A stretch of DNA of 25,311 nucleotides. Source: JBKEBQ01 sp047973225 (GTDB lineage: Bacteria > Bacillota_I > Bacilli_A > Erysipelotrichales > Erysipelotrichaceae). Below, piece after piece: positions 1 to 7,570 of this stretch; the stretch's first letter is position 1, and each line of letters starts with the position of its first letter. The notes beneath the pieces were generated by a model that was not told the origin of the DNA, did no database searches, and saw only the letters and a list, made by a program, of their open reading frames with translations. The stretch lies in contig JBKEBQ010000010.1 of assembly GCA_047973225.1 (NCBI GenBank), positions 1 through 25,311 on the forward strand, written 5' to 3'. The position numbers and the translations under genes are program-made.

Positions 1-252
1 TTTAGGTGCTCCATAGTTTTGTTTTGATTCCTCATAAATATCCTTGCTTTTGGTTTTTACCGCCTCCCGACGTTTTTGGGTATCCGAAGGAACACGGCTA
101 AGCCATGCTTGGTATCCTGATCTGGAAACGCCTAAACATTTCAGCATCCCGGAAACGGAACGTCGGCGTTTTTGCTTTTTAGCTATTTCCGTCTTTTCAG
201 AAACCTCAAGATAGATGGCTTCTGTTATTTTTCCACGATGCCGATAGCTTTT
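1..252 (-). pseudogene. IS3-family transposase orfB, N-terminal fragment cut by the window edge
   Basis: An open frame of 84 codons runs off the left edge of the window. It reads as the N-terminal part of an IS3-family OrfB: a basic segment (KKQKRRRSVSGMLK), then a helix-turn-helix-like stretch (LGVSRSGYQAWL) and the start of the region that precedes the integrase core (YEESKQNYGAPK). It begins just after a TAA at 253-255, inside the A6G tract where IS3 elements normally shift -1 from OrfA to OrfB. No integrase core is visible here, so activity cannot be judged. The partner orfA is frameshifted, so the element as seen is probably dead. Its base composition is richer in G+C than the flanking DNA, which suggests arrival from another lineage. 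Confidence 0.75.
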
Positions 253-509
253 TTAGGACATCAAGTGCATCCTGTGTATCGCGCAATTCATGCTTAAGAC
301 GAGCGGTTTCTTTTTCTTCATCGGAAGCATAATTACCGGAACCACGAACGGTAATATCACCGGATTTGCGATGTTCCGCCAACCATTTAGAGAGGGTGCT
401 GTAGCCCACACCAAGGTTATTTGCACATCCCTTAACACCGAGTACCACTATGCGTTTGGGAATACTGTACTGCATCCAGTTTAAACTGTTTGTCGTGTTG
501 TTTTGCCAT
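225..509 (-). pseudogene. IS3-family transposase orfA, broken by two compensating frameshifts
   Basis: The start is an ATG at 507-509 behind a good AGGAGG ribosome binding site, giving MAKQHDKQFKLDAVQY. The conserved body (GCANNLGVGYSTLSKW, then a leucine-zipper-like stretch ending DALDVLKK) lies in another frame. The usual OrfA ending (KKAIGIVEK, stop at 225-227) returns to the original frame. The frame therefore shifts once near 440-470 and shifts back at the A-run at 249-254. OrfA is the DNA-binding subunit that recognises the element's ends. Domain order and sequence style identify the family well. The two shifts mean it cannot be translated as one protein, unless they are sequencing errors. 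Confidence 0.75.
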
Positions 510-597
510 AATGAGATCCTCCTTTGTTGATACGTCCATTGTATCACGTATTATTTATTTTGGATTTTCTCATTTCGTCTTGTACTATTTGTATTCT

Positions 598-631
598 AAC
601 ACCAGATTATATTCTTTAATAATCTGGTGTT
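598..631. repeat. Perfect 13-bp inverted repeat upstream of the left IS element
   Basis: The arms AACACCAGATTAT (598-610) and ATAATCTGGTGTT (619-631) are exact reverse complements with an 8-base loop. The site lies between the IS3 remnant and the end of the IIB operon. Neither side has a long T-run, so it is a poor intrinsic terminator. It could be a terminator fragment or a protein-binding palindrome. The stretch 510-710 otherwise holds no convincing gene. Confidence 0.6.
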
Positions 632-710
632 CTAGTGCTACTGCTTTTGGGTCTCTCTTTATTTTTGTCATTATCTTTACCTTTTTCATTTATTTTATCA
701 TACACAAATT

Positions 711-748
711 AAAAACCATGTAGGTAGAGCCGTACGCTCTCTACTTAC
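711..748 (-). terminator. Probable terminator of the IIC-lyase-IIB operon
   Basis: Read on the minus strand, a short hairpin (AGAGC, loop GTACG, GCTCT, with GTAG/CTAC partly extending the stem) is followed by a run of five T (711-715). It lies about 35 bases past the IIB stop. The stem is short and bulged, so confidence is moderate. Confidence 0.5.
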
Positions 749-781
749 GCAGTTTATTTTACACTCCCATCCTCCATCTTT

Positions 782-1087
782 TTAGTCCTCTATCATTTCT
801 AATGCCTGGTCTAGAACTTCTTCTCCATTCATCGTTCCATATGTTTGCATATCAATTACAAATAAAGGTATTTTCCCTTTTATGGTTTCCTTCATTTTTG
901 TTTCTAGATATCGAATTTGTGGTCCAAGACAAATAATATCCACTTCATGAATTGCTTGTTGCGACTCCGTAAAACTCATCGCTTTTATATCAACGGCAAT
1001 CTCACGTTTTCGTGCAACGTCTTCCATCTTCTTAACAAGCATTGATGTTGACATCCCTGCATTACATACCAATAAAATTTTTTTCAT
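782..1087 (-). CDS. PTS lactose/cellobiose-family IIB component
   Basis: This 101-residue cytoplasmic protein has the full size of a lactose/cellobiose-family IIB domain. The phosphorylation-site loop is at the N-terminus (VCNAGMSTSML), with the phospho-acceptor cysteine at residue 8. IIB takes phosphate from IIA and passes it to the sugar held by the IIC permease. The start at 1087 has an AGGAGG site. It is the last gene of the operon, 18 bases past the lyase stop, and is separated from its expected partner IIC (5178-6506) by the 4 kb lyase gene. No IIA is encoded in this module, so it may borrow the IIA at 14096-14392 or one elsewhere in the genome. Family assignment is firm; the sugar is unknown. 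Confidence 0.92.
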   Translation of the reverse strand: MKKILLVCNAGMSTSMLVKKMEDVARKREIAVDIKAMSFTESQQAIHEVDIICLGPQIRYLETKMKETIKGKIPLFVIDMQTYGTMNGEEVLDQALEMIED

Positions 1088-1105
1088 ACTTCCTCCTGTT
1101 GCTTT

Positions 1106-4100
1106 CTAGCTCTTTTTTCTTTTTAAGAATACTACAATGATTCCAGCTGTAACAAGTAATCCATAATTATATATTTTCGTATGGCGTTGAACGCTTGTAT
1201 TCGGCGCAACTTCTTGCTCAATATCTGATGGTGTTTGGGATTCATTTATACTTGGCTTTTTATTTTCTTCAATTATAATATTAACTATTTTTATTTCCTT
1301 TTTTTGCGTCGTATAGGCAATTCTAGTTTCACCAATCTGTAATGCTGTAAAACACACTTTGCCCCCCATTGAACGCTGCATACTTGACATCCATAAATAC
1401 TTTGCATCGTATTGCCAAACTCCATTCTTTGGCAAAGGATCTAAATTAATAGATTCACCCTTCTCTAGTATATACGCATCCTTTAATCCGCGAATCAATT
1501 CAGATAAATCAGAAATTGCTTGTCTCAATTTTTGATTTATAGCATCCACCTCATTTTGTTTTACCGCGTCATTGTACAAAACATTTTCGGCTTGTTGTAA
1601 CACCTGCTTATAATGTTTCCATGAAGCAGCAGTATAAATCATTTTATCCAATTGATTTGCATCTACTATTGTTTTTTCCAAATGACTTTTATCAACTTCT
1701 TCTTTTTCTACCAAACTTCCATAAACTTCAAATTCCCAAAGTGAATATCCATATTTTGTTGCCGGCTCGATTCCTAACATTCGAACATAACGGGCTTCTA
1801 CTTCATCATCTAATAATATTTCTTTAATTCCTGGCTTACCATCATTGACAATATAAATGTTCTGCCAAGTCAATGCATCATTGGAAACTTGCATCTGATA
1901 CATTTTGGCACAAGCCCCTTCCCAGTTTAAAACAATACTGTCTATTTTATACAAGTCCTCTAAATCAACATAAATCCATTCCTCCTTTGACTCTCGCTTA
2001 GAAACCCAACGTGATTGATAAGCATCTCCATTATTTTCAAAACTACCGTCAAATGCATATTTACTCTGTAAAGTGAATCCAGAATGGGGATTTTTGTACT
2101 CCGAACTAGCAATTGATGGCTTATTTAATGCAATATTTTTAGGTTCACTTTCATTCGTATTCCCATATATTTCGACTTCAAAAATTGATATTCCATATTT
2201 TTCTTGTTTAGATTTTTTGCTATTGATGCGTACATATCTTCCATGTATACCATCTGTGAAATTAATGGTATCTTCTAAACCATCCATATTCTCTATAGTT
2301 TTAACTCTAGTCCAATGAAGGTTATCTTCTGAGATATCAATCGCGTATTTGTCTGAGCGTGCTGCTTCCCACTTTACTTTTATTGCATCAATTTTTGAAT
2401 AGACTCCTAAATCAACACACAACCATTCTTCGTTTGATTTTCTAGCCGATGACCATCGTGTCGTGCTATTTCCATCCGTTGCGAAAGATGCTATGTTTGC
2501 AGTATCCGTTGCAGAAGTAGAACTTACCTCTACCCTTTTTCCTAACGCTAAATTCGAGCCACTCTCTATATTAACTCCAGATATTTCATAACCTTGATTC
2601 TTATTACTCTCGATAAGCACAATTTTAAAATAACTCATAATGGAATGAATTGGTATCACGGAGCTTTGACTAGCATCCAGCTCCTCACTCACATCAAAGA
2701 AGTTTACGCCATCATTAGATCCTTGCAATTTGAATTTTTTTGCATTATTTTCTTTCCATGTTATGCTTACATTTGAAACAAAAGTAGACTTTCCTAAATT
2801 TTTTTGAATCCATTGCTCTTCACCTTTATCTGACTTCCAAAAAGTACCTTGTTGATTATCAAATGCAAATTTTATATCGTGATTATCAACTGCGCTACTT
2901 GCTATAATCTCATTCGTTTCTCCTTCTGACAATGTTATCGTTTGCCCTGTATAAGGTGCCTGATTCATGAAAAAGGTTGTCTTCGTTTCTTCACCTTCTT
3001 TATGCAATGTCACATTGACACGTTCATTATAGTCTGTATCTGTCATAGCTAATGAAATAACCGCGGACTCCCCACTCTCATCAATAATAACATTAGCTGG
3101 TTTATCTACACTGACTGTCTTTCCTTTCGCATACGCAAGACTTGTTGCTTCATAAAAATTGAACTGTGTAATCTTAAGCTCCTTGTGTGTCACAGCTTGT
3201 ACTTTCTCATTGTTTTCGATGATTTCAATGGCATTATTTTGCGCATATGCCTCAACTTCACTACTTGTCTTATTGGGAACCACGATGTATTCATACGTAT
3301 CATTGCTTGGCTTTTTTCCATGATTGATATATGCACTAAATGCATCAACAGCTTCATTTTTCTTATCTTGTGACCACAACGATGGCATTTCTTGTTGCGT
3401 TCCATTTTTTACAACAATGCGATTTTCTTTTGGAAAAATATATCCTACTTTATCGTTATAAATAGTATTTACATCATATGTTTCTTGTGTTCCTAATGAA
3501 ATTTTTTTCCCATTTACTTCTACATTTTCTGATTTTGCCTGATTTAATGTTGTGTGAATTTCATGATCGCTAATGGATGTAATACCACTTCCTAAAGCAA
3601 CAATTTCCTCATCAAAAAAGAAATAACTTTTTTTCGCATTGGTGTTTGATTTGCTCATCTCGTAGGAAGTACTTCCATATTTACCATTACTCACCCCAAT
3701 AGTATGATCCGATCCATTATTGAAACGTCCATAGTTTGCATACCCTTTATGCAAGATACTAGGCGTCGTTGTTCCAGGTACGTGTGTCCAATCGTAAGTT
3801 GGATATATAGAGGTATATTCATCACCGTCAACAATAAAACTTGATGCCGCTGAAGAAGACCAATAAATAAGATTTCCATAATTTTCTTTTGGCCAACTTC
3901 CTCGCCATTCCCCACCGATAATACGTTTTGAATCCATTTTAATATTAACACCATATCCATTTCGCATATGTGATGCATAGCCTACTCGCCACATATACTT
4001 ATTGCCTGATAGTCCGTTATCTGTCCTATCACCTTCAATATTATCTAACAACGTTTGATATGCATGCGAACGTTTTCCATCCACTATCAGCATTCTTTTT

Positions 4101-5104
4101 AAGGGTTCAACATATTCCTTGGCATAATTATCATATCCCACATCATATTTATAAGGACGATATCCTAAATACAATTCTGCTATATCTGTGCGAATTGTCC
4201 ACTTTGTCCCTTCTAGCATATAATCAGACATTCTCTCTACGACGCTCTCATCCAATGCAAACGTTGTATCTCGCAAATGATAAAGCCAAAAACTCATATC
4301 ACGAAACATCGACAAGCCATAACCATTACTGTAAAACTGTACGCCATGAAAATACAAACTATTATCCACTTGCAAGGCTTCTTGTGTCGTGTTATCCGTT
4401 TGTAATACTAAAACATAGGATAAACATTCATCTAATACTTTTTTCAACTGTATTGCATTTTCATTAATCAATGCACGATATATTGCATTTTGGTCGTACC
4501 ATAAATTATTTTGTCCTGTTCCATGAAACCTACCTTCTTCATTCAAAGAAGAAACAATGACACTAAGTGCATCTTCGCTTAATTCATCCTCTAAAAATAA
4601 CCCAATTCGACTAAAACGTAAATTCACACCAATATCATTTTCCCACCAATTCGTTGAGTGGGGAGCTTCTTGTTTCCAATGCATTAATGCTTTATTTAAT
4701 GCCTCAACAACCTGTTGATTTTGATATAGTTCATTATCTTTATCGTTATATGCGATTGCCATAGACTGCATACGATCAAGTGCAAGATAAGGGGACCAAG
4801 CTTTCCCATTAGCCGCATTATCAGTTGCCTTGTAATCAATATCCGACCATGAGCCATCACTCGCAATTGCATCCAAATACTCCTTCGCTTTCGATACATA
4901 TGTCGTTTCCACCTTTGCCCCGTCATCTATAGAATCTAAGGATAAAAATGTTTCCTTTAACCTATCTTTGATTACATTTATATCCGTTTCTTGTTGATTT
5001 TTCGCTACTAATTCTTCTTGATTTGCTGATACTGAAAGCGGTGTATAAGTAAACATTACTTGTGTCAGCAAACACGATAATATGTATATTATTTTTTTCC
5101 TCAT
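1106..5104 (-). CDS. Secreted polysaccharide lyase family 8 (hyaluronate/chondroitin lyase type) with three F5/8-type domains and a wall-anchor-like tail
   Basis: This 1332-residue surface enzyme should cleave uronic-acid polysaccharides by beta-elimination. Residues 1-27 form a signal peptide (predicted cut after SVSA). Residues about 45-380 are the alpha-helical catalytic domain, with NWWENDIG (152-159), Asn199/200, His253, Tyr262 and Arg316; the His to Tyr spacing of 9 and the Tyr to Arg spacing fit PL8 active sites. Residues 380-700 are the beta-sandwich region, including DWTHVPGTTTP. Three F5/8 type C (CBM32-like) domains follow at about 728-848, 850-981 and 988-1130, then a FIVAR-like helical domain (1137-1203) and a small Ig-like domain (1208-1280). 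The tail has APNTS (1300-1304), a hydrophobic segment (1311-1326) and KRKKS, which looks like a sortase signal without the LPxTG consensus. Whether it acts on hyaluronan, chondroitin or another polymer cannot be told. Confidence 0.9.
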   Translation of the reverse strand: MRKKIIYILSCLLTQVMFTYTPLSVSANQEELVAKNQQETDINVIKDRLKETFLSLDSIDDGAKVETTYVSKAKEYLDAIASDGSWSDIDYKATDNAANGKAWSPYLALDRMQSMAIAYNDKDNELYQNQQVVEALNKALMHWKQEAPHSTNWWENDIGVNLRFSRIGLFLEDELSEDALSVIVSSLNEEGRFHGTGQNNLWYDQNAIYRALINENAIQLKKVLDECLSYVLVLQTDNTTQEALQVDNSLYFHGVQFYSNGYGLSMFRDMSFWLYHLRDTTFALDESVVERMSDYMLEGTKWTIRTDIAELYLGYRPYKYDVGYDNYAKEYVEPLKRMLIVDGKRSHAYQTLLDNIEGDRTDNGLSGNKYMWRVGYASHMRNGYGVNIKMDSKRIIGGEWRGSWPKENYGNLIYWSSSAASSFIVDGDEYTSIYPTYDWTHVPGTTTPSILHKGYANYGRFNNGSDHTIGVSNGKYGSTSYEMSKSNTNAKKSYFFFDEEIVALGSGITSISDHEIHTTLNQAKSENVEVNGKKISLGTQETYDVNTIYNDKVGYIFPKENRIVVKNGTQQEMPSLWSQDKKNEAVDAFSAYINHGKKPSNDTYEYIVVPNKTSSEVEAYAQNNAIEIIENNEKVQAVTHKELKITQFNFYEATSLAYAKGKTVSVDKPANVIIDESGESAVISLAMTDTDYNERVNVTLHKEGEETKTTFFMNQAPYTGQTITLSEGETNEIIASSAVDNHDIKFAFDNQQGTFWKSDKGEEQWIQKNLGKSTFVSNVSITWKENNAKKFKLQGSNDGVNFFDVSEELDASQSSVIPIHSIMSYFKIVLIESNKNQGYEISGVNIESGSNLALGKRVEVSSTSATDTANIASFATDGNSTTRWSSARKSNEEWLCVDLGVYSKIDAIKVKWEAARSDKYAIDISEDNLHWTRVKTIENMDGLEDTINFTDGIHGRYVRINSKKSKQEKYGISIFEVEIYGNTNESEPKNIALNKPSIASSEYKNPHSGFTLQSKYAFDGSFENNGDAYQSRWVSKRESKEEWIYVDLEDLYKIDSIVLNWEGACAKMYQMQVSNDALTWQNIYIVNDGKPGIKEILLDDEVEARYVRMLGIEPATKYGYSLWEFEVYGSLVEKEEVDKSHLEKTIVDANQLDKMIYTAASWKHYKQVLQQAENVLYNDAVKQNEVDAINQKLRQAISDLSELIRGLKDAYILEKGESINLDPLPKNGVWQYDAKYLWMSSMQRSMGGKVCFTALQIGETRIAYTTQKKEIKIVNIIIEENKKPSINESQTPSDIEQEVAPNTSVQRHTKIYNYGLLVTAGIIVVFLKRKKS

Positions 5105-5135
5105 CCTTCATTCCCCCAATCTATATAACAAATAG

Positions 5136-5169
5136 AAAAGGCTCTTAAAGCAAAATACCTTTAAGAACC
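5136..5169 (-). terminator. Hairpin terminator or attenuator between IIC and the lyase
   Basis: Read on the minus strand, GGTTCTTAAAG and CTTTAAGAGCC pair over 11 bp with one G-T wobble. The loop has eight bases, and TTTTCTATTTG follows. It lies in the 73-base gap between the IIC stop and the lyase start. It should lower transcription into the lyase relative to IIC, or end the IIC message. Confidence 0.7.
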
Positions 5170-5177
5170 TATTTACA

Positions 5178-6506
5178 TTATGCTTCTTGTTTTGCTTCCG
5201 TTTTTGCGATATTTTCTTGAACTTTTTCATCAATCCGTAAAAATGGTAAATATATGAATACGGTTGCGACAATGATTGCGAGCTGTAAAACTGCAGCTCT
5301 CCAATCTCCAGCCGTAGCTAAGAAACCCGAAATTATAGGTGGTGTAATCCACGGTGTTTGTACTACTACAGGACTTATGAAACCCATTGCCGTTGCAAAG
5401 TATGCAATTGTTAATGAAAAAACAGGAGCAAATACAAATGGTATAATCAAACTAATATTAAATACAATCGGTAAACCATAAATAATTGGTTCACTAATGT
5501 TAAAAATTGCTGGCGAAACGGACAATTTTGCTATATCTTTATACTGCTTTCTTTTACTGAAAATAAAAATAGCAATCAATAACGCAATTGTATTTCCCGA
5601 TCCTCCCATTACCGCAAATGTATCTTTAAATGCCATATTTATAATGTGCGGTATTTCAGCATTATTCGCATAGGCAGTCATATTTTCTTGCATGTTTTGT
5701 AATAAAAATGGATCAAGCAAAGCTCCAGAAATAACGGCTTGATGTATTCCAAAACCAAAGAACAAGTTTGCTACAGATGTAATTAATAAAAATCCTGGAA
5801 GACCTGTTGTTACATAACTCAATGGCGTAACGATAATCGTTGTTATAATTTGATTCACATCTTTATCAAAAATTTGATTCAATCCAAATGAACACAAAGC
5901 AAAGATAATCAATGTCAACATGATAGGAATCAAAACGTTAAATGATTTAATTACCATCGGTGGAATTTCTCCAGTCAATTTTATTTGCAGTTTTTCTACA
6001 CTAGAGAATAGAATAAAGAGTTCGCTTGCAAATAAACCGACAAATAAACCAACAAACATACCAGATGCTCCAATATATCCACCCGGAATAACACCATTAA
6101 TTTGAATTGCCTCTTTCGCCCCTTCTGGTGTGAACATCGTAAACATAGGTGTAAGAATAATAAAAACTGACAATGAAACCATAACCGCAGCAATATGATT
6201 ATTAAAATTACGGTTAACACTCAAGCAATATGCCGACGCAGCAACAATCAATAATGTCGAAATGCTGAGTGTTCCATTAGCAATCGAAATACCCACTTCT
6301 TGAATCGTTGCTAAAGTATCAGGATTTACGATGTCCCCCATGAATCCTGATGGATCTAAAATTACCCAATTCACTAATGTAACAAATCCCGCTAAAATCA
6401 TAAAAGGCATAAATAGCGCAAATGCATCACGTAATGAACGTAAGTGAATTTGATTTCCCAATTTTTGGGCTACCAATCCAAATTTCTCAAAAATTTTATC
6501 CTTCAT
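5178..6506 (-). CDS. PTS lactose/cellobiose-family IIC permease
   Basis: This 442-residue integral membrane protein is the sugar-translocating subunit of a lactose/cellobiose-family PTS. It has the usual length and about ten hydrophobic segments. The conserved block near residues 300-355 is present (GGSGNTIALL, then ISEPIIYGLP, where the glutamate contacts sugar in characterised IIC proteins of this superfamily). The start at 6506 has a clean AAAGGAG site. A cre box (6527-6540) and a promoter (6546-6574) lie just upstream, so this is the first gene of its transcript and probably under glucose repression by CcpA. IIC is followed by a hairpin, the PL8 lyase and then IIB. The sugar is likely an oligosaccharide related to the lyase or the nearby GH1 enzyme, but this is inference. 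Confidence 0.92.
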   Translation of the reverse strand: MKDKIFEKFGLVAQKLGNQIHLRSLRDAFALFMPFMILAGFVTLVNWVILDPSGFMGDIVNPDTLATIQEVGISIANGTLSISTLLIVAASAYCLSVNRNFNNHIAAVMVSLSVFIILTPMFTMFTPEGAKEAIQINGVIPGGYIGASGMFVGLFVGLFASELFILFSSVEKLQIKLTGEIPPMVIKSFNVLIPIMLTLIIFALCSFGLNQIFDKDVNQIITTIIVTPLSYVTTGLPGFLLITSVANLFFGFGIHQAVISGALLDPFLLQNMQENMTAYANNAEIPHIINMAFKDTFAVMGGSGNTIALLIAIFIFSKRKQYKDIAKLSVSPAIFNISEPIIYGLPIVFNISLIIPFVFAPVFSLTIAYFATAMGFISPVVVQTPWITPPIISGFLATAGDWRAAVLQLAIIVATVFIYLPFLRIDEKVQENIAKTEAKQEA

Positions 6507-6526
6507 AAAAATTCTCCTTTAAAAGC

Positions 6527-6540
6527 TGTTACCGCTTACA
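6527..6540 (-). promoter_or_regulatory. cre site (CcpA operator)
   Basis: On the minus strand the site reads TGTAAGCGGTAACA, which fits the consensus TGWNANCGNTNWCA at every position. It lies 21 bases upstream of the IIC start codon and begins about five bases after the predicted -10 box, so it covers the transcription start. That position predicts catabolite repression. Confidence 0.8.
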
Positions 6541-6545
6541 CATCA

Positions 6546-6574
6546 AGAATACATGATTTTTGTTTTAAAGTAAA
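6546..6574 (-). promoter_or_regulatory. Candidate promoter of the IIC-lyase-IIB operon
   Basis: On the minus strand, TTTACT (569-574 of the 6500s) and TATTCT (6546-6551) are separated by exactly 17 bases. The boxes are moderate matches to the sigma-A consensus. Their position just before the cre site and the ribosome binding site supports the call. Confidence 0.5.
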
Positions 6575-6587
6575 TAGTTTTATATAA

Positions 6588-6600
6588 AAATATATATCTT
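6588..6600. promoter_or_regulatory. Candidate GntR-regulator site, copy 1 (AAATATATATCTT)
   Basis: This 13-base sequence lies 13 bases upstream of the IIC -35 box. An identical copy lies at 7488-7500, 15 bases upstream of the GH1 -35 box. The shared placement at two promoters flanking the GntR gene suggests a common binding site. An AT-rich UP element is the alternative. Confidence 0.35.
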
Positions 6601-6647
6601 TTTAATAAAATGTACATCACTTTTGTATCATCGCTCTATCCGCACAT

Positions 6648-6685
6648 AAAAAAAGATCTTTATTTCATATTAGAAATAAAAATCT
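6648..6685 (-). terminator. Strong intrinsic terminator of the GntR gene
   Basis: On the minus strand, AGATTTTTATTTC and GAAATAAAGATCT form a 13-bp stem with one U-G wobble and a six-base loop, followed by about six T. It lies just past the regulator's stop and separates its transcript from the IIC operon, which therefore needs its own promoter. Confidence 0.8.
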
Positions 6686-6693
6686 AACAAATT

Positions 6694-7407
6694 TTAATTA
6701 TCGACAAATACAGCCTCAAATTCAAAATCTTTATATACATGACGTGTGATGGAGTATTCAAATGGTGTTCCTGTTGACAATGAAACTATTTTTTCTACCT
6801 CAATCATATAACTTCCTTCTTTTATGCCAAGCACTTCTTTATCAAATGCATTCGCGATAACTCCGCGCATCCATAAGTGAGAAGATTGAATATCTAGATT
6901 TAATTCACTACGAATATATTCATAAACTGAATTTTCTAGATGCTCGGGGGTAAGTCCTGGAATAATAACTAGTGGCATAAACATCTGTTCTAAAGAGTAC
7001 GGTTTAGAATCAAGAAAACGACTACGGATAATACTATATACATAATCTCTTTTCGTTATTCTAAGTTTTTTAGCTACTTCATCATTTGGCAATTCGATGG
7101 AAAACTTATAAACTTCAGAATTAACATGCTCCTCTCCTAAAACGCTAGACAATCCATCACTTGGACCAAAAGCTTTTGACTTGTTAATCGGTTTTCGTAG
7201 TACTTCTGTTCCATATCCACTCCTACTCAACAGTACGCCATCATTCACCAACATGTCCAGCCCTTTTTTTACCGTTAGTTTTCCTGTATCAAATTCTTCG
7301 GCTAACACATCACCAACAGGAAGTTTTTCTCCAATTGCGTAAATGTCTAATTCAATTCTTTTTTTTATTTCATTATAAACTGCCAAATATTTTGGTATTT
7401 TTTTCAT
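6694..7407 (-). CDS. GntR-family (HutC/UTRA type) transcriptional regulator
   Basis: This 237-residue cytoplasmic DNA-binding protein has a winged helix-turn-helix at about residues 5-70 (LAEEFDTGKLTVKKGLDMLVNDG, wing RSGYGTEVL). A UTRA ligand-binding domain follows to the C-terminus (FEYSITRHVY is the characteristic late strand). UTRA regulators sense sugar phosphates or related effectors. The gene sits between the divergent GH1 gene and the IIC operon and is probably the local regulator of both. The start at 7407 follows AGGAG. Candidate binding sites are the repeated AAATATATATCTT motif and the palindromes near 7426 and 7539. Family is certain; ligand and sign of regulation are not. Confidence 0.9.
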   Translation of the reverse strand: MKKIPKYLAVYNEIKKRIELDIYAIGEKLPVGDVLAEEFDTGKLTVKKGLDMLVNDGVLLSRSGYGTEVLRKPINKSKAFGPSDGLSSVLGEEHVNSEVYKFSIELPNDEVAKKLRITKRDYVYSIIRSRFLDSKPYSLEQMFMPLVIIPGLTPEHLENSVYEYIRSELNLDIQSSHLWMRGVIANAFDKEVLGIKEGSYMIEVEKIVSLSTGTPFEYSITRHVYKDFEFEAVFVDN

Positions 7408-7425
7408 ATAATAGCTCCTAAAATT

Positions 7426-7440
7426 ATATTACTATAATAT
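7426..7440. promoter_or_regulatory. Palindrome just upstream of the GntR gene
   Basis: ATATTACTATAATAT is a perfect inverted repeat of six bases with a three-base centre, about 20 bases before the regulator's start codon. It may be an autoregulatory operator. In such AT-rich DNA it may also be chance. Confidence 0.3.
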
Positions 7441-7487
7441 CACAAAAAAAGATTTATATATATCAATAAAATTACTTTCTTTCTTAT

Positions 7488-7500
7488 AAATATATATCTT
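7488..7500. promoter_or_regulatory. Candidate GntR-regulator site, copy 2 (AAATATATATCTT)
   Basis: This copy is identical to the sequence at 6588-6600 and sits a similar distance upstream of the GH1 -35 box. A related inverted sequence (GATTTATATATATC) lies at 7451-7464. Confidence 0.35.
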
Positions 7501-7515
7501 TATTTTAACATATAC

Positions 7516-7554
7516 TTGTTTTTGTTTTAGATAGTTGCTATCATGTATATGATA
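7516..7554 (+). promoter_or_regulatory. GH1 promoter with a palindrome over the -10 box
   Basis: TTGTTT (7516-7521) and TATCAT (7539-7544) are 17 bases apart and form a good sigma-A promoter. The -10 box is also the left arm of a perfect inverted repeat, TATCAT-GTAT-ATGATA (7539-7554). A repressor bound there would block transcription, and the local GntR protein is the obvious candidate. Confidence 0.55.
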
Positions 7555-7570
7555 ATCACAGGAGGAAAAG

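Noticed and set aside
3970..4467. A 165-codon open frame on the plus strand, antisense to the PL8 lyase
   Set aside because: It lies wholly inside a well-supported gene, has no ribosome binding site or family features, and reads like the reverse of lyase codons.
5060..5104. A lipoprotein signal at the lyase N-terminus (Ile-Leu-Ser-Cys, residues 8-11)
   Set aside because: The Cys comes too early in the hydrophobic stretch and the -2 residue is Leu. A normal signal peptide with a SVSA cleavage site fits better.
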